A stretch of DNA of 64,000 nucleotides, from contig NZ_WBMT01000019.1 in assembly GCF_008923185.1 (NCBI RefSeq), positions 1 through 64,000 on the forward strand, read 5' to 3'. The notes beneath the pieces were generated by a model. That model was not told where the DNA came from, searched no databases, and saw only the letters and a program-made list of their open reading frames with translations. The DNA comes from Actinomadura rudentiformis. GTDB lineage: Bacteria; Actinomycetota; Actinomycetes; Streptosporangiales; Streptosporangiaceae. The stretch's first letter is position 1, and each line of letters starts with the position of its first letter. Of the stretch, positions 52,168 through 60,295 are shown piece after piece. The translations under genes and the position numbers were made by a program.

Positions 52168-53416
52168 GGGGAGCGCTGGGCGTGAACTCCACCCGCATCT
52201 CCTTGATGCCGTTGAGGAAGTTGGAGCGGAGCCGCCGCGGCTCCGCGGCGAGGCGGATGTCGGGCATCCGGTCCAGGATCGCCTCGAAGAGCACGCTCAG
52301 CTCCAGGCGGGCCAGGTGGGTGCCCAGGCAGAAGTGCGGGCCTCCCCCGCCGAACCCGATGTGGGGGTTGGGGTCGCGGCCGACGTCGAACGTGAACGGG
52401 TCGTCGATCGCCCGTTCGTCGCGGTTGGCCGAACCGTAGAAGACGACGACCTTGTCCCCCTTCTTGATCTGCTTGCCGCCCAGCACGGTGTCCGCCATCG
52501 CGGTACGCCGGAACTGGTTGACCGGGCTGGCCCAGCGGACGATCTCGTCCGGCGCGGTCCGGAGCAACGACCTGTCCTCCAGCAGCCGCCGCCACTGCTC
52601 GGGATGCTGGAACAGCGCGTGCATGCCGCCCGACGACGCGTTCCGGGTCGTCTCGTTCCCGGCGATGACCAGGATCAGCACGAAGAGCTGGAACTCCTCG
52701 TCGGTGAGGGCGTGCCCGGAGGCGTCCGGCTGCAGCAGCTTGGTCGCGATGTCGTCGCGCGGCTCGGCCCGGCGCAGCGCCGCCAGCTCGCCCGCGTACG
52801 CGAAGATCTCGGCGGCCGTCTGCTTGCCGATCTCGCGCGAACCGGAGAACTCGGGATCGTCGAAGCCGATCATCTGGTTGGACCAGCGGTAGATGCGGTC
52901 GCGATCCTCGACCGGCGCGCCGAGCAGCTCGCAGATGACGTACGCGGGCAGCGGCGCGGAGATGTCCTCGACGAAGTCGGCCTCGCCCTTGGCCGCCACC
53001 GCGTCGATCAGCTGGTGGGCGATGTCACGGACATGCTCCTCCAGCTGGTTGATCATGCGGGGTGTGAAGCCCTTGTTGACCATGCTCCGGCGCTGGGTGT
53101 GGTCGGGCGGATCCATGTAGAGGATCATCAGCCGGTAGAGCTCCAGATCCGCGGGGTCGTTCTCGGCGAACATCGCACCCCGTTCGGCCGACGAGAACAG
53201 GTCCGCGCGCCGCGACACCTCCACCACGTCCGCGTGCCGGGTGACCGCCCAGAATCCGGGCACGCTCTCGTTCGGGTCGGCGTGCCAGTGCACCGGATCG
53301 TTGTCCCGCAGCCAGGCGAACTGGTCGTGCGGGATGCCCCCGCGCTCGTAGAGGTCGGGGTCGATGAGGTCGATCGGTGGGCGGGACGGACCGGACCGGC
53401 CGTACTGGGGGGCCAT
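52163..53416 (-). CDS. Cytochrome P450, CYP125/CYP142-like (second copy)
   Basis: A protein of 417 residues. I-helix LVIAGNETTRNA (asparagine in place of the usual acid/His position before the ET), K-helix EIVR, and heme loop FGGGGPHFCLGTHLA with Cys at about 363. It closely resembles the P450 at 50859 throughout, most strongly in the second half. ATG 53416 has GAGGAGC upstream. A mirrored copy of the composite KstR-type promoter stands in front of it, so promoter and gene were duplicated together. Confidence 0.92.
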   Translation of the reverse strand: MAPQYGRSGPSRPPIDLIDPDLYERGGIPHDQFAWLRDNDPVHWHADPNESVPGFWAVTRHADVVEVSRRADLFSSAERGAMFAENDPADLELYRLMILYMDPPDHTQRRSMVNKGFTPRMINQLEEHVRDIAHQLIDAVAAKGEADFVEDISAPLPAYVICELLGAPVEDRDRIYRWSNQMIGFDDPEFSGSREIGKQTAAEIFAYAGELAALRRAEPRDDIATKLLQPDASGHALTDEEFQLFVLILVIAGNETTRNASSGGMHALFQHPEQWRRLLEDRSLLRTAPDEIVRWASPVNQFRRTAMADTVLGGKQIKKGDKVVVFYGSANRDERAIDDPFTFDVGRDPNPHIGFGGGGPHFCLGTHLARLELSVLFEAILDRMPDIRLAAEPRRLRSNFLNGIKEMRVEFTPSAPR

Positions 53417-53468
53417 GCGAGCTCCTCTCGGACCGGCGGGCCGGCTGTGCGAGCCGCGTTGCCGCCCC

Positions 53469-53530
53469 ACCGATCGCTTGCTCGGCTATTACCTAGAACG
53501 GGTTCTAACATGAGACCCCAGTCTCATCAA
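53469..53530. promoter_or_regulatory. Composite promoter/operator, inverted copy
   Basis: Read leftwards: the TGAGACT-type palindrome (53511-53526), 3 bp, the perfect KstR-type box TAGAACCCGTTCTA (53494-53507), then ACCGATCGCTTGCT (53469-53482), which carries the CTTGnT half of the KstR2 consensus. 35 of 37 bases agree with 49775-49811. Confidence 0.75.
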
Positions 53531-53576
53531 GGTCCCCGCTCCGTCGCCCCAGGTCCGGCCCGTCATGGCACTCGTC

Positions 53577-54668
53577 TCACCCCTCGTCGAACATCACCAC
53601 CTGGCGCAGGGCCGTGCCGGTGCGGAGCGCGTCGACCGCGTCGTTGAGGTCCTCGAAGCGGATCCGGTCGGAGATGACCCCGTCGAGGTCCAGGCGGCCG
53701 CGACGCCAAAGGTCGGTCCAGCGCCGGGTGTCGCGTTCGATGTCGGCCGTCCCGTACATCGAGCTGAGCACGTTCTTGCCGAGGAAGAGCAGCGAGAACA
53801 TGTCGACCTGCCACTGGTCGTCGACCGCTCCCGCGCCGACCAGCACCACGTCACCGCCCCGCCGGGTCGCGTCCCAGGCGGCGGTCAGCGTCGCGGAGCG
53901 GCCGACCGCCTCGAAGGCGTAGTCGAAGCCGCGGCCCGCGGTGAGCTCGGCCTGGAGCGCGGCGAGCCCGTCGGGCGTCGTCACGTGCGTGGCGCCGAAG
54001 CGCACTGCCGTCTCGTGCTTGGCCTCCAGCGGGTCGACCGCGACGATGGTGGCGGCCCCGGCGATCTTCGCCCCCTGGACGACCGCCAGGCCGACGCCGC
54101 CCGCGCCGATCACCACGACGCTGGAGCCGGGCTCGACCTTCGCGGTGTTGAGCGCCGCGCCCACCCCGGTGGTGATGCCGCAGCTCATCATGGCGGCGAG
54201 GTCGAACGGCACGTCCGGGTCGACCTTGATGGCGGCGGTCTCGGGCACCACCGTCTCCTCGGCCCACGCGCCGCAGCCCGCCATCCGGAACACGTCGGTC
54301 TCGCCGTACCGGAAGGGTGCCTTGGCGAAGGCGTCGCCGATGCCCGACATGCACAGGTAGGGCTGGCCGCCCAGGCAGTCGGGGCAGTGGCGGCAGGCCG
54401 GAACGAAGCTGATGAGGACATGGTCGCCGGGCGCGACCGTCGTCACGCCCTCCCCCACCTCGACGACCTCGCCCGCGGCCTCATGCCCGATCACGGCGGG
54501 CACGGAGGTCGGCAGGATGCCCGCCATCGCCGACACGTCGGAATGGCAGACACCGGCCGCCCGGATCCGGATCCGGACCTCGCCCGCGTCGGGCCCGGCG
54601 AGCGACAGGTCGTCACGCAGGTCGAGCTTGGCGTCGCCGCCGGCGGTGTGCAGTACTGCGCCTCGCAT
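53577..54668 (-). CDS. Zinc-dependent alcohol dehydrogenase (class III-like)
   Basis: A protein of 363 residues. GVCHSDVSAMAG and GHEAAGEVVEVG give the catalytic-zinc ligands; CRHCPDCLGGQPYLC binds the structural zinc; VIGAGGVGLAVVQGAKIAGA is the NAD site. It resembles NDMA-dependent and Rv-type alcohol dehydrogenases of sterol clusters and would oxidise the alcohol made by a P450. A palindrome CAAAC-CC-GTTTG (54694-54705) upstream keeps the AACnnGTT core of a KstR box. About half its residues agree with the ADH at 60296. Confidence 0.92.
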   Translation of the reverse strand: MRGAVLHTAGGDAKLDLRDDLSLAGPDAGEVRIRIRAAGVCHSDVSAMAGILPTSVPAVIGHEAAGEVVEVGEGVTTVAPGDHVLISFVPACRHCPDCLGGQPYLCMSGIGDAFAKAPFRYGETDVFRMAGCGAWAEETVVPETAAIKVDPDVPFDLAAMMSCGITTGVGAALNTAKVEPGSSVVVIGAGGVGLAVVQGAKIAGAATIVAVDPLEAKHETAVRFGATHVTTPDGLAALQAELTAGRGFDYAFEAVGRSATLTAAWDATRRGGDVVLVGAGAVDDQWQVDMFSLLFLGKNVLSSMYGTADIERDTRRWTDLWRRGRLDLDGVISDRIRFEDLNDAVDALRTGTALRQVVMFDEG

Positions 54669-54717
54669 CAGAGTGTTTCTCGCTCTCTCGAGTCAAACCC
54701 GTTTGTTCGGACCCCGC

Positions 54718-55185
54718 TCACCCCGCCACTTGGGCGTTCTCGGCGGCGTTCTTCAGCCGTTCGAGCGTGCGGGTCATGTTCGCGCGGTTGTGGCTGACGC
54801 GGTCACCGACGCCGGAGAGGACCGGCGCGAGGATCCGCTTGAGGAGGAAGCCCCGCAGGTCCCACCAGCTCTCGGTGACCCGGCAGCCGTCCGGGGTGGG
54901 CTCGATCCGGTACTCCCAGCGGGCCGCGCCGAGCACGCGCCAGGTGAGACGGCGACCGGGTTCGGCGACCTCGATCTCGCTGACGGTGACCCAGCGGAAG
55001 AACCCGTTGCGGTTGCTGCCGAGGAACCGCGCCCCCGGTTCGGGCCGGGTCGCGCCCCTGGCCCAGCGGACCTTCGTGGTCTCGGCAGCCCACGCCGGGA
55101 GGCCCGGAAGGTCGCTGACGATGGCGTAGACGGTGTCGGGCGGTGCGGCGATCTCGATCGCACAGCTCACGTCGGGCTCGGGCAC
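54718..55185 (-). CDS. SRPBCC/polyketide cyclase-like lipid-binding protein
   Basis: A protein of 155 residues with a START-like fold. SCAIEIAAPPDTVYAIVSDLPGLPAWA opens the domain, then WRVLGAARWEYRIEPTPDGCRVTESWWDLRG, and a long C-terminal helix (NRANMTRTLERLKNAAEN). Such proteins bind hydrophobic ligands or catalyse simple cyclisations. GTG 55185 has GGGAGGAG upstream. The promoter contains KstR- and KstR2-like sites, placing it in the sterol regulon. Confidence 0.87.
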   Translation of the reverse strand: MPEPDVSCAIEIAAPPDTVYAIVSDLPGLPAWAAETTKVRWARGATRPEPGARFLGSNRNGFFRWVTVSEIEVAEPGRRLTWRVLGAARWEYRIEPTPDGCRVTESWWDLRGFLLKRILAPVLSGVGDRVSHNRANMTRTLERLKNAAENAQVAG

Positions 55186-55195
55186 GGGGGCTCCT

Positions 55196-55234
55196 CCCAA
55201 GCGCTTGCTCGGCAGCAGAATGTAACATGTTCTA
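55196..55234. promoter_or_regulatory. KstR2-like and KstR-type sites between SRPBCC and GT4 genes
   Basis: CCCAAGCGCTTGCT (55196-55209) matches AnCAAGnnCTTGnT at all but the first base. TGTAACATGTTCTA (55221-55234) matches TnnAACnnGTTnnA at every fixed position. The 155-bp gap serves divergent genes, so either or both may be controlled. Confidence 0.65.
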
Positions 55235-55340
55235 GCAGAATCTCGCCGGTATCGACAGTGCGGGCAAGGGCGGTCATGTTCGCATTCCAACCGTCCGGTA
55301 ACATCGACGGGCCTAGCACCGGGTCCTGAAGAGGTGGTTC

Positions 55341-56651
55341 GTGAGCAGGTCCGAGGACGACGCACACCGTGATCGCTTGCGGATCGCCCTGCTCTCCTAC
55401 CGGAGCAAGCCGCACTGCGGCGGCCAGGGTGTCTACCTGCGGCATCTGAGCCGCGAACTGATCGACCTCGGGCACACGGTCGAGGTGCTCTCGGGGCAGC
55501 CCTATCCGGAGCTGGACCGGGACCAGATCCACCTCACCAAGATCCCCAGCCTGGACCTGTACCGCGACGAGGACCCCTTCCGGACCCCCGCGCTGCGCGA
55601 GTTCCGCGACTGGATCGACGTGCTGGAGTTCGCCCACATGAAGACCGGCGGCTTCCCCGAGCCGCTGACGTTCTCCATCCGGGTGCTCCGCGAGCTCCGG
55701 AGCCGCCGCCGCGACTTCGACGTCGTGCACGACAACCAGGTGCTGGGCCTGGGCAACCTGGGCATCGCCCGCCTCGGCCTGCCGCTGGTGACCAGCATCC
55801 ACCATCCCATCAGCGTCGACCGGCGGATCGAGCTGGAGGCCGCCGAGGGCATCAAGCAGCGCCTCGGCAAGCGCCGCTGGTACGGCTTCGTGACCATGCA
55901 GTCCCAGGTCGCGCGGCGGATCGGCCCGGTGCTCACGGTCTCCTCGTCCTCCAAGGTCGACATCGTCAAGGACTTCAAGGTCGATCCGCGGGACATCGAC
56001 ATCCTGCCGCTGGGCGTCGACACCCAGATCTTCCACCCGCGCCGCGCCACGGGCCACCAGGGATTGGGCGAGCGCGTGCCCGGCCGGATCGTCGCGATGG
56101 CCAGCGCCGACGCGCCCATCAAGGGCGTGGACGTGCTGCTGCGCGCGGTCGCCAAGGTCGCCACCGAACGCGACGTCCACGTGATCGTGGTGAGCCGTCC
56201 CCAGAAGGACGGCCCCACCGCGCGCCTCATCCGCGAGCTGGCCCTCGGCGAGCGGGTGCGGTTCGTCAACGGCATCAGCGACGACGAGCTGGGCGAGCTC
56301 ATGGCCTCCGCCGAGATCGCCGTCGTGCCGTCCCGTTACGAGGGTTTCTCACTGCCGGCCGTCGAGCACATGGCCTCCGGCACGCCGCTGGTCGCCAGCC
56401 GCGCGGGCGCGCTGCCCGAGGTGGTCGGCGACGCGGCGGTGCTCGTCGAGCCCGGCGACGTCGAAGAGCTGGCCGCCACGCTGCGCCGCCTGCACGACTC
56501 CCCCGAGGAGCGGGCACGGCTCGGTGCGGCGGGTCTGGCCAGGGTGCAGGAGCGGTACGCCTGGCCTGCCGTCGCGCAGGCCACGGTGCGGCACTACCGT
56601 GCCGCGATCACCCAGCACCGGTACCTGCGGCGCGCCGCAGCCAAGCCCTGA
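55341..56651 (+). CDS. Family 4 glycosyltransferase
   Basis: A protein of 436 residues with the GT-B fold. KPHCGGQGVYLRHLSRELIDLGHTV is the acceptor-side loop; VVPSRYEGFSLPAVEHMASGTPLVASRAGALPEVVGDAAVLVEPGD is the donor-side EX7E region. It begins a four-gene cassette with a methyltransferase, a toroid protein and (on the other strand) a second methyltransferase. Cytoplasmic or membrane-associated; sugar and acceptor are unknown. GTG 55341 follows a GAGGTG. Confidence 0.9.
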   Translation: MSRSEDDAHRDRLRIALLSYRSKPHCGGQGVYLRHLSRELIDLGHTVEVLSGQPYPELDRDQIHLTKIPSLDLYRDEDPFRTPALREFRDWIDVLEFAHMKTGGFPEPLTFSIRVLRELRSRRRDFDVVHDNQVLGLGNLGIARLGLPLVTSIHHPISVDRRIELEAAEGIKQRLGKRRWYGFVTMQSQVARRIGPVLTVSSSSKVDIVKDFKVDPRDIDILPLGVDTQIFHPRRATGHQGLGERVPGRIVAMASADAPIKGVDVLLRAVAKVATERDVHVIVVSRPQKDGPTARLIRELALGERVRFVNGISDDELGELMASAEIAVVPSRYEGFSLPAVEHMASGTPLVASRAGALPEVVGDAAVLVEPGDVEELAATLRRLHDSPEERARLGAAGLARVQERYAWPAVAQATVRHYRAAITQHRYLRRAAAKP

Positions 56652-56705
56652 GGAGACGTCCGGCGCGACGACCTCCCGTACGGAAGGAGCACGACCCTGC
56701 TGACC

Positions 56706-57452
56706 GTGGATTTCCAGCGGTTCCGCGTCACCCCCGGTGAGCGCGTCCTCGACATGGGGTGCGGTGCCGGACGGCATGCCTTCGAGCTGTACCGGCGGGG
56801 TGCGGACGTCGTGGCCTTCGACCTGGACGCCGACGAGCTGGCCGGCGTGGAGAAGATGTTCGGGGCCATGCGCCTGGAGGGCGAGGTCCCCGAGGCCGCG
56901 GCCGCCGAGACGGTCCAGGGCGACGCGCTCGACCTGCCGTTCCCCGACGACCACTTCGACAAGATCATCGCTTCCGAGGTGCTCGAGCACATCCCCGACG
57001 ACATGAAGGCCATGACCGAGCTGCTGCGGGTGCTCAAGCCCGGCGGGCGGCTGGCCGTGACCGTCCCGTCCTGGCTGCCCGAACGGGTCTGCTGGGCGCT
57101 GTCGGAGGACTACCACACCGCCCCGGGCGGCCATGTGCGCATCTACACCCGCGCCGAGCTGGAGGCCAAGCTCAAGGCGACGGGCTTCCGGGTGAACGGC
57201 CACCACCACGCGCACGGGCTGCACGCCCCGTACTGGTGGATCAAGTGCGCGGTCGGCGTGAACAACGACGGCCACCCGCTCGCCAAGGCCTACCACCAGA
57301 TCCTCGTCTGGGACATCATGAAACGCCCGCTCGCCACCCGGCTGGCCGAGCGTGTGATGAACCCGCTCATCGGCAAGAGCGTGGTCGTCTACTTCACCAA
57401 GCCCGCCACCCGCGCCCCGGCAGGAGAGCGGGAGACGGCCGATGCGGTCTGA
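56706..57452 (+). CDS. Class I SAM-dependent methyltransferase
   Basis: About 248 residues. VLDMGCGAGRHAFEL binds S-adenosylmethionine, VVAFDLDADEL, FPDDHFDKIIASEVLEHIPD and LKPGGRLAVTVPS follow. The best Shine-Dalgarno sequence (GGAAGGAG, ending 56689) is 16 bases before GTG 56706 but 7 and 10 before two in-frame CTG codons at 56697 and 56700. Starting at CTG 56700 would give the N-terminus LTVDFQRF, so a CTG start is possible. It overlaps the next gene by 11 bp. Confidence 0.9.
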   Translation: MDFQRFRVTPGERVLDMGCGAGRHAFELYRRGADVVAFDLDADELAGVEKMFGAMRLEGEVPEAAAAETVQGDALDLPFPDDHFDKIIASEVLEHIPDDMKAMTELLRVLKPGGRLAVTVPSWLPERVCWALSEDYHTAPGGHVRIYTRAELEAKLKATGFRVNGHHHAHGLHAPYWWIKCAVGVNNDGHPLAKAYHQILVWDIMKRPLATRLAERVMNPLIGKSVVVYFTKPATRAPAGERETADAV

Positions 57453-58578
57453 CGGCGTCCGCTCCAGGCCGCCGGCGGTCCCGGGTGTGGTGACCTCCGA
57501 CGACGTCCTGGCCACAGCGCACAGCATCGTGGCGCAGCAGGAGGAGTCCGGAGCCATCCCGTGGTTCGCACCGGTCGAGGGCGTGCCCGGCCACGTCGAC
57601 GCCTGGAACCACGTCGAGGCCGCCATGGCGCTCACCATCGCGGGGCTGAACGCCCCCGCCCGCCGCGCCTACGAGTGGCTGCGCGCCGTCCAGCGCCCCG
57701 ACGGTTCCTGGCCCGCCAAGTGGATCCTCGGCGAGGTCACCGAGCCCGGCGGCGAGTCCAACCACGCCGGGTACATCGCGGTGGGCGTGTGGCACGAGCT
57801 CCTGATGACCGACGACGAGGCGTTCGCCCGCGCGATGTGGCCGACCGTCCGCCGCGCCGTCGACTACGTGCTCAGCCTGCAGACCCGGCGCGGCGAGATC
57901 CTCTGGATCCGGCATGAGAACGGCGAGGACGCCGATCACGCGCTCCTCACCGGCTGCTCGTCCATCTACCAGTCGCTGCGCTGCGCCGTCGCGCTGGCCG
58001 AGCACCTGGGCGAGCCGCAGCCGGACTGGGAACTGGCCGCCGACCAGCTGGGCCATGTGGTCGCCGCCCACCCGGAGGCCTTCGCCGACAAGAGCCGCTG
58101 GTCGATGGACTGGTACTACCCGGTCCTCGCCGGGCCTGTTCGCGGCGAGGCCGCCGCCCGCCGCCTGGCCGCCGGATGGGACACGTTCGTGGTGGACGGC
58201 CTGGGCTGCCGCTGCGTCAGCGACCAGCCCTGGGTCACCGCCGCCGAGAGCTGCGAGCTGGTGATGGCCCTGGACGCCGCCGGCGACCGCGACCGCGCGC
58301 TGGAGCTGTTCCGCACGATCCAGCACCTGCGCCACGACGACGGCTCGTACTGGACCGGCTGGCAGTTCGAAAACCAGCGGCACTTCCCGGGCGACCGTTC
58401 CACCTACACCGCCGCAGCCGTCATCCTGGCCGCCGACGCGCTGGAGGGCGCCTCCCCCGGCGCGCACCTCTTCAAGGAGATCGCCGGACGCCCCCTCGGC
58501 CCGTCCGAGGCCTCCGACCCGGTCGCCTGCGGCTGCGCCCTGGTCTCGGTGGCCAACCCCGTTCGTACCCGCCTCTGA
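57442..58578 (+). CDS. Alpha/alpha-toroid protein (prenyltransferase/squalene-cyclase-like)
   Basis: A protein of 378 residues. WLRAVQRPDGSWPAKW and IQHLRHDDGSYWTGWQ are QW-type repeats of squalene-cyclase-like toroids, and DAWNHVEAAMALTIAG and STYTAAAVILAADAL are packing helices. No DxDD motif of class II terpene cyclases was found, so cyclase activity is doubtful. A binding or glycoside-type role is possible. Co-expressed with the GT4 and methyltransferase. Confidence 0.8.
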   Translation: MRSDGVRSRPPAVPGVVTSDDVLATAHSIVAQQEESGAIPWFAPVEGVPGHVDAWNHVEAAMALTIAGLNAPARRAYEWLRAVQRPDGSWPAKWILGEVTEPGGESNHAGYIAVGVWHELLMTDDEAFARAMWPTVRRAVDYVLSLQTRRGEILWIRHENGEDADHALLTGCSSIYQSLRCAVALAEHLGEPQPDWELAADQLGHVVAAHPEAFADKSRWSMDWYYPVLAGPVRGEAAARRLAAGWDTFVVDGLGCRCVSDQPWVTAAESCELVMALDAAGDRDRALELFRTIQHLRHDDGSYWTGWQFENQRHFPGDRSTYTAAAVILAADALEGASPGAHLFKEIAGRPLGPSEASDPVACGCALVSVANPVRTRL

Positions 58579-58623
58579 GACCGCACCGGGCAACGACGCC
58601 CGGCGCGGCGCGGCGGCGCCCGG

Positions 58624-59358
58624 TCAGGCGCGGGCTACGGGGTCGTTCTCGTTGACCCGTTCCAGTACTCGTAGTGAGCCCTCCACGCGGCGTTCTTCGA
58701 ACGCGCCGCTTGCCAGTGCGCGCAGGTAGAGGTGGTAGGGCGCCTGGCCGCCGTCGGCGGGGTCGGGGAACACGTCGTGGATCACGAGCGCGCCGCCGAC
58801 CGCCACCCAGGGCGTCCAGCCCCGGTAGTCGGCCTGGGCGTGCTCCTCGGCGTGGCCGCCGTCGATGAACAGCAGGGCGAGGGGCGTCCGCCAGAGGCGC
58901 GCCACGGTGCGTGACTGGCCCACGATGGCGACGACGACGTCCTCCAGGCCCGCGGCGCCGATGTTCTTCCGGAAGGTGGGGAGCGTGTCCATCCGGCCCG
59001 TGCAGGGGTCGACCAGGGACGGGTCGTGGTGCTCCCAGCCCGCCTGGTTCTCCTCGGAACCGTGGTGGTGGTCGACGGTGACGACGGTCGCGCCGGTGTG
59101 GCGGGCCGCCGCCCCGAGATAGATCGCCGATTTGCCGCAGTAGGTGCCGACCTCCAGCAACGTGGCGGCCTCACCCTGCCGCGACCCGTAATCCACGGCG
59201 GTCTCGTACAGGGCCTGGCCCTCGTTCACCGGCATGAAGCCCTTGGAGGACTTCGCGTACCGCAGCAGATCAGCGGGCATGGTGGGAGCAGGCATGTTGG
59301 GAGCAGGCATGGTGGGAGCGGTCGTCCCCGCGGGGGTGGACGCCATGGTCTCGGTCAT
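58624..59358 (-). CDS. CmcI-like class I methyltransferase
   Basis: A protein of 244 residues. A low-complexity N-terminus repeating (M)PAP-x-MPAP precedes the domain. LLEVGTYCGKSAIYLGAAARHTGATVVTVDHHHGSEENQAGW is the SAM-binding part, and LLFIDGGHAEEHAQADYRGW supplies metal ligands, as in CmcI-type and catechol-like O-methyltransferases. ATG 59358 has GGAGG upstream. It converges on the toroid gene, 45 bp away. Confidence 0.87.
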   Translation of the reverse strand: MTETMASTPAGTTAPTMPAPNMPAPTMPADLLRYAKSSKGFMPVNEGQALYETAVDYGSRQGEAATLLEVGTYCGKSAIYLGAAARHTGATVVTVDHHHGSEENQAGWEHHDPSLVDPCTGRMDTLPTFRKNIGAAGLEDVVVAIVGQSRTVARLWRTPLALLFIDGGHAEEHAQADYRGWTPWVAVGGALVIHDVFPDPADGGQAPYHLYLRALASGAFEERRVEGSLRVLERVNENDPVARA

Positions 59359-59490
59359 TGATCGCCTCCGCCGCGCACTTTATCCGCACTTGTCTTCTCT
59401 GCACGCGTCCCCCCTCCGGGTTGCGCGCACGCTCACCTGCCCGTGTCATCTTGATCACTCTCCTGCGAGGTGAGCCTTGCCGGAGCATAC

Positions 59491-59504
59491 TGGAACGTGT
59501 TCTA
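59491..59504. promoter_or_regulatory. KstR-type operator before the F420-type gene
   Basis: TGGAACGTGTTCTA matches TnnAACnnGTTnnA at every fixed position and lies only 8 bp before the ATG at 59513, so it overlaps the likely promoter. Confidence 0.7.
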
Positions 59505-59512
59505 CTTTTTCG

Positions 59513-59983
59513 ATGAGCGAGCGTAGGCGGATAGCGCTGACCGCGGACGAGGTCACCGCCCTGATGGGCGCCCAGCGCAAGCTGCAGCTGGGAACGATCA
59601 ACCCGGACGGCACGCCCCACATGGTGACCATGTTCCACGCGGTCATCGAGGACAAGATCGCGTTCTGGACGTACCGGTCCTCCCAGAAGGCGCGCAACAT
59701 CGCCCGTGATCCACGGGTGACCTGCCTCATCGAGTCCGGCGAGGACTACTTCGAGCTGAGCGGGGCGCTGATTTACGGCAAGGCCGAAGTAGTGACCGAG
59801 CCGAACCGGGTTCGGTATGTTGGCACCGAGGTGGTCCGGCGCATGATGGACCTCACCCATGGCTCGGGAGGAGACGACGAGATCGCGCCCTTCGTGGACG
59901 CGACCGCGGCGAAGCGCCATGCCTATCTCGTAGAACCTGTTCGCGTCGCATCGTGGGACCACCGGAAGCTCGCCGGCAACTGA
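59513..59983 (+). CDS. PPOX-class (F420- or FMN-dependent) oxidoreductase
   Basis: A protein of 156 residues with a split-barrel fold. RKLQLGTINPDGTPHMVTMFHAV, IAFWTYRSSQKARNIARDPRVTCLIESG and YFELSGALIYGKAEVV are typical of the F420-dependent/PPOX family. No Shine-Dalgarno sequence precedes the ATG, so a leaderless mRNA is likely. A reductive step on a steroid or other ring compound, or cofactor handling for the ferredoxin/P450 system, is inferred from context. Confidence 0.87.
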   Translation: MSERRRIALTADEVTALMGAQRKLQLGTINPDGTPHMVTMFHAVIEDKIAFWTYRSSQKARNIARDPRVTCLIESGEDYFELSGALIYGKAEVVTEPNRVRYVGTEVVRRMMDLTHGSGGDDEIAPFVDATAAKRHAYLVEPVRVASWDHRKLAGN

Positions 59984-59998
59984 ACGGAGGCAACGACG

Positions 59999-60193
59999 AT
60001 GCCGAGAGTCCAAGTCGACCCGCTCGTGTGCGAGGCCAACGCGGTCTGCGTGGGGCTGGCGCCGGAGGTCTTCGACCTCAACGACGACGACGAGCTCACC
60101 ATCCTCCTCCCGGAGCCGCCGGCGGACCAGCTCGACCTCGTCCGGCACGCGGTGCGCTCCTGTCCCAAGGCCGCGCTCACGCTCGACGAATAG
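59999..60193 (+). CDS. Ferredoxin, 3Fe-4S type
   Basis: A protein of 64 residues. Cysteines C11 and C17 (VCEANAVCVG) and C54 followed by proline (RSCPKAA) make the C-x5-C...CP pattern of 3Fe-4S ferredoxins that serve P450s. A Shine-Dalgarno GGAGG lies before the ATG, 15 bp after the upstream gene. It is the likely electron donor to the two CYP125/142-like enzymes in the region. Confidence 0.93.
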   Translation: MPRVQVDPLVCEANAVCVGLAPEVFDLNDDDELTILLPEPPADQLDLVRHAVRSCPKAALTLDE

Positions 60194-60295
60194 CGGGCGC
60201 TCCGCCAGGCCGCCCGTCCTCACCCGCGAACCCACCCACCCCTCAGGACGCCGCGCAGCCCATGCCGGCGTCCGACCCTCAATGAGGAGGCAGCC

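Noticed and set aside
59929..59942. Further KstR-like box TAGAACCTGTTCGC
   Set aside because: It breaks the consensus at the last fixed base and lies inside a coding sequence, so it is not counted as an operator.
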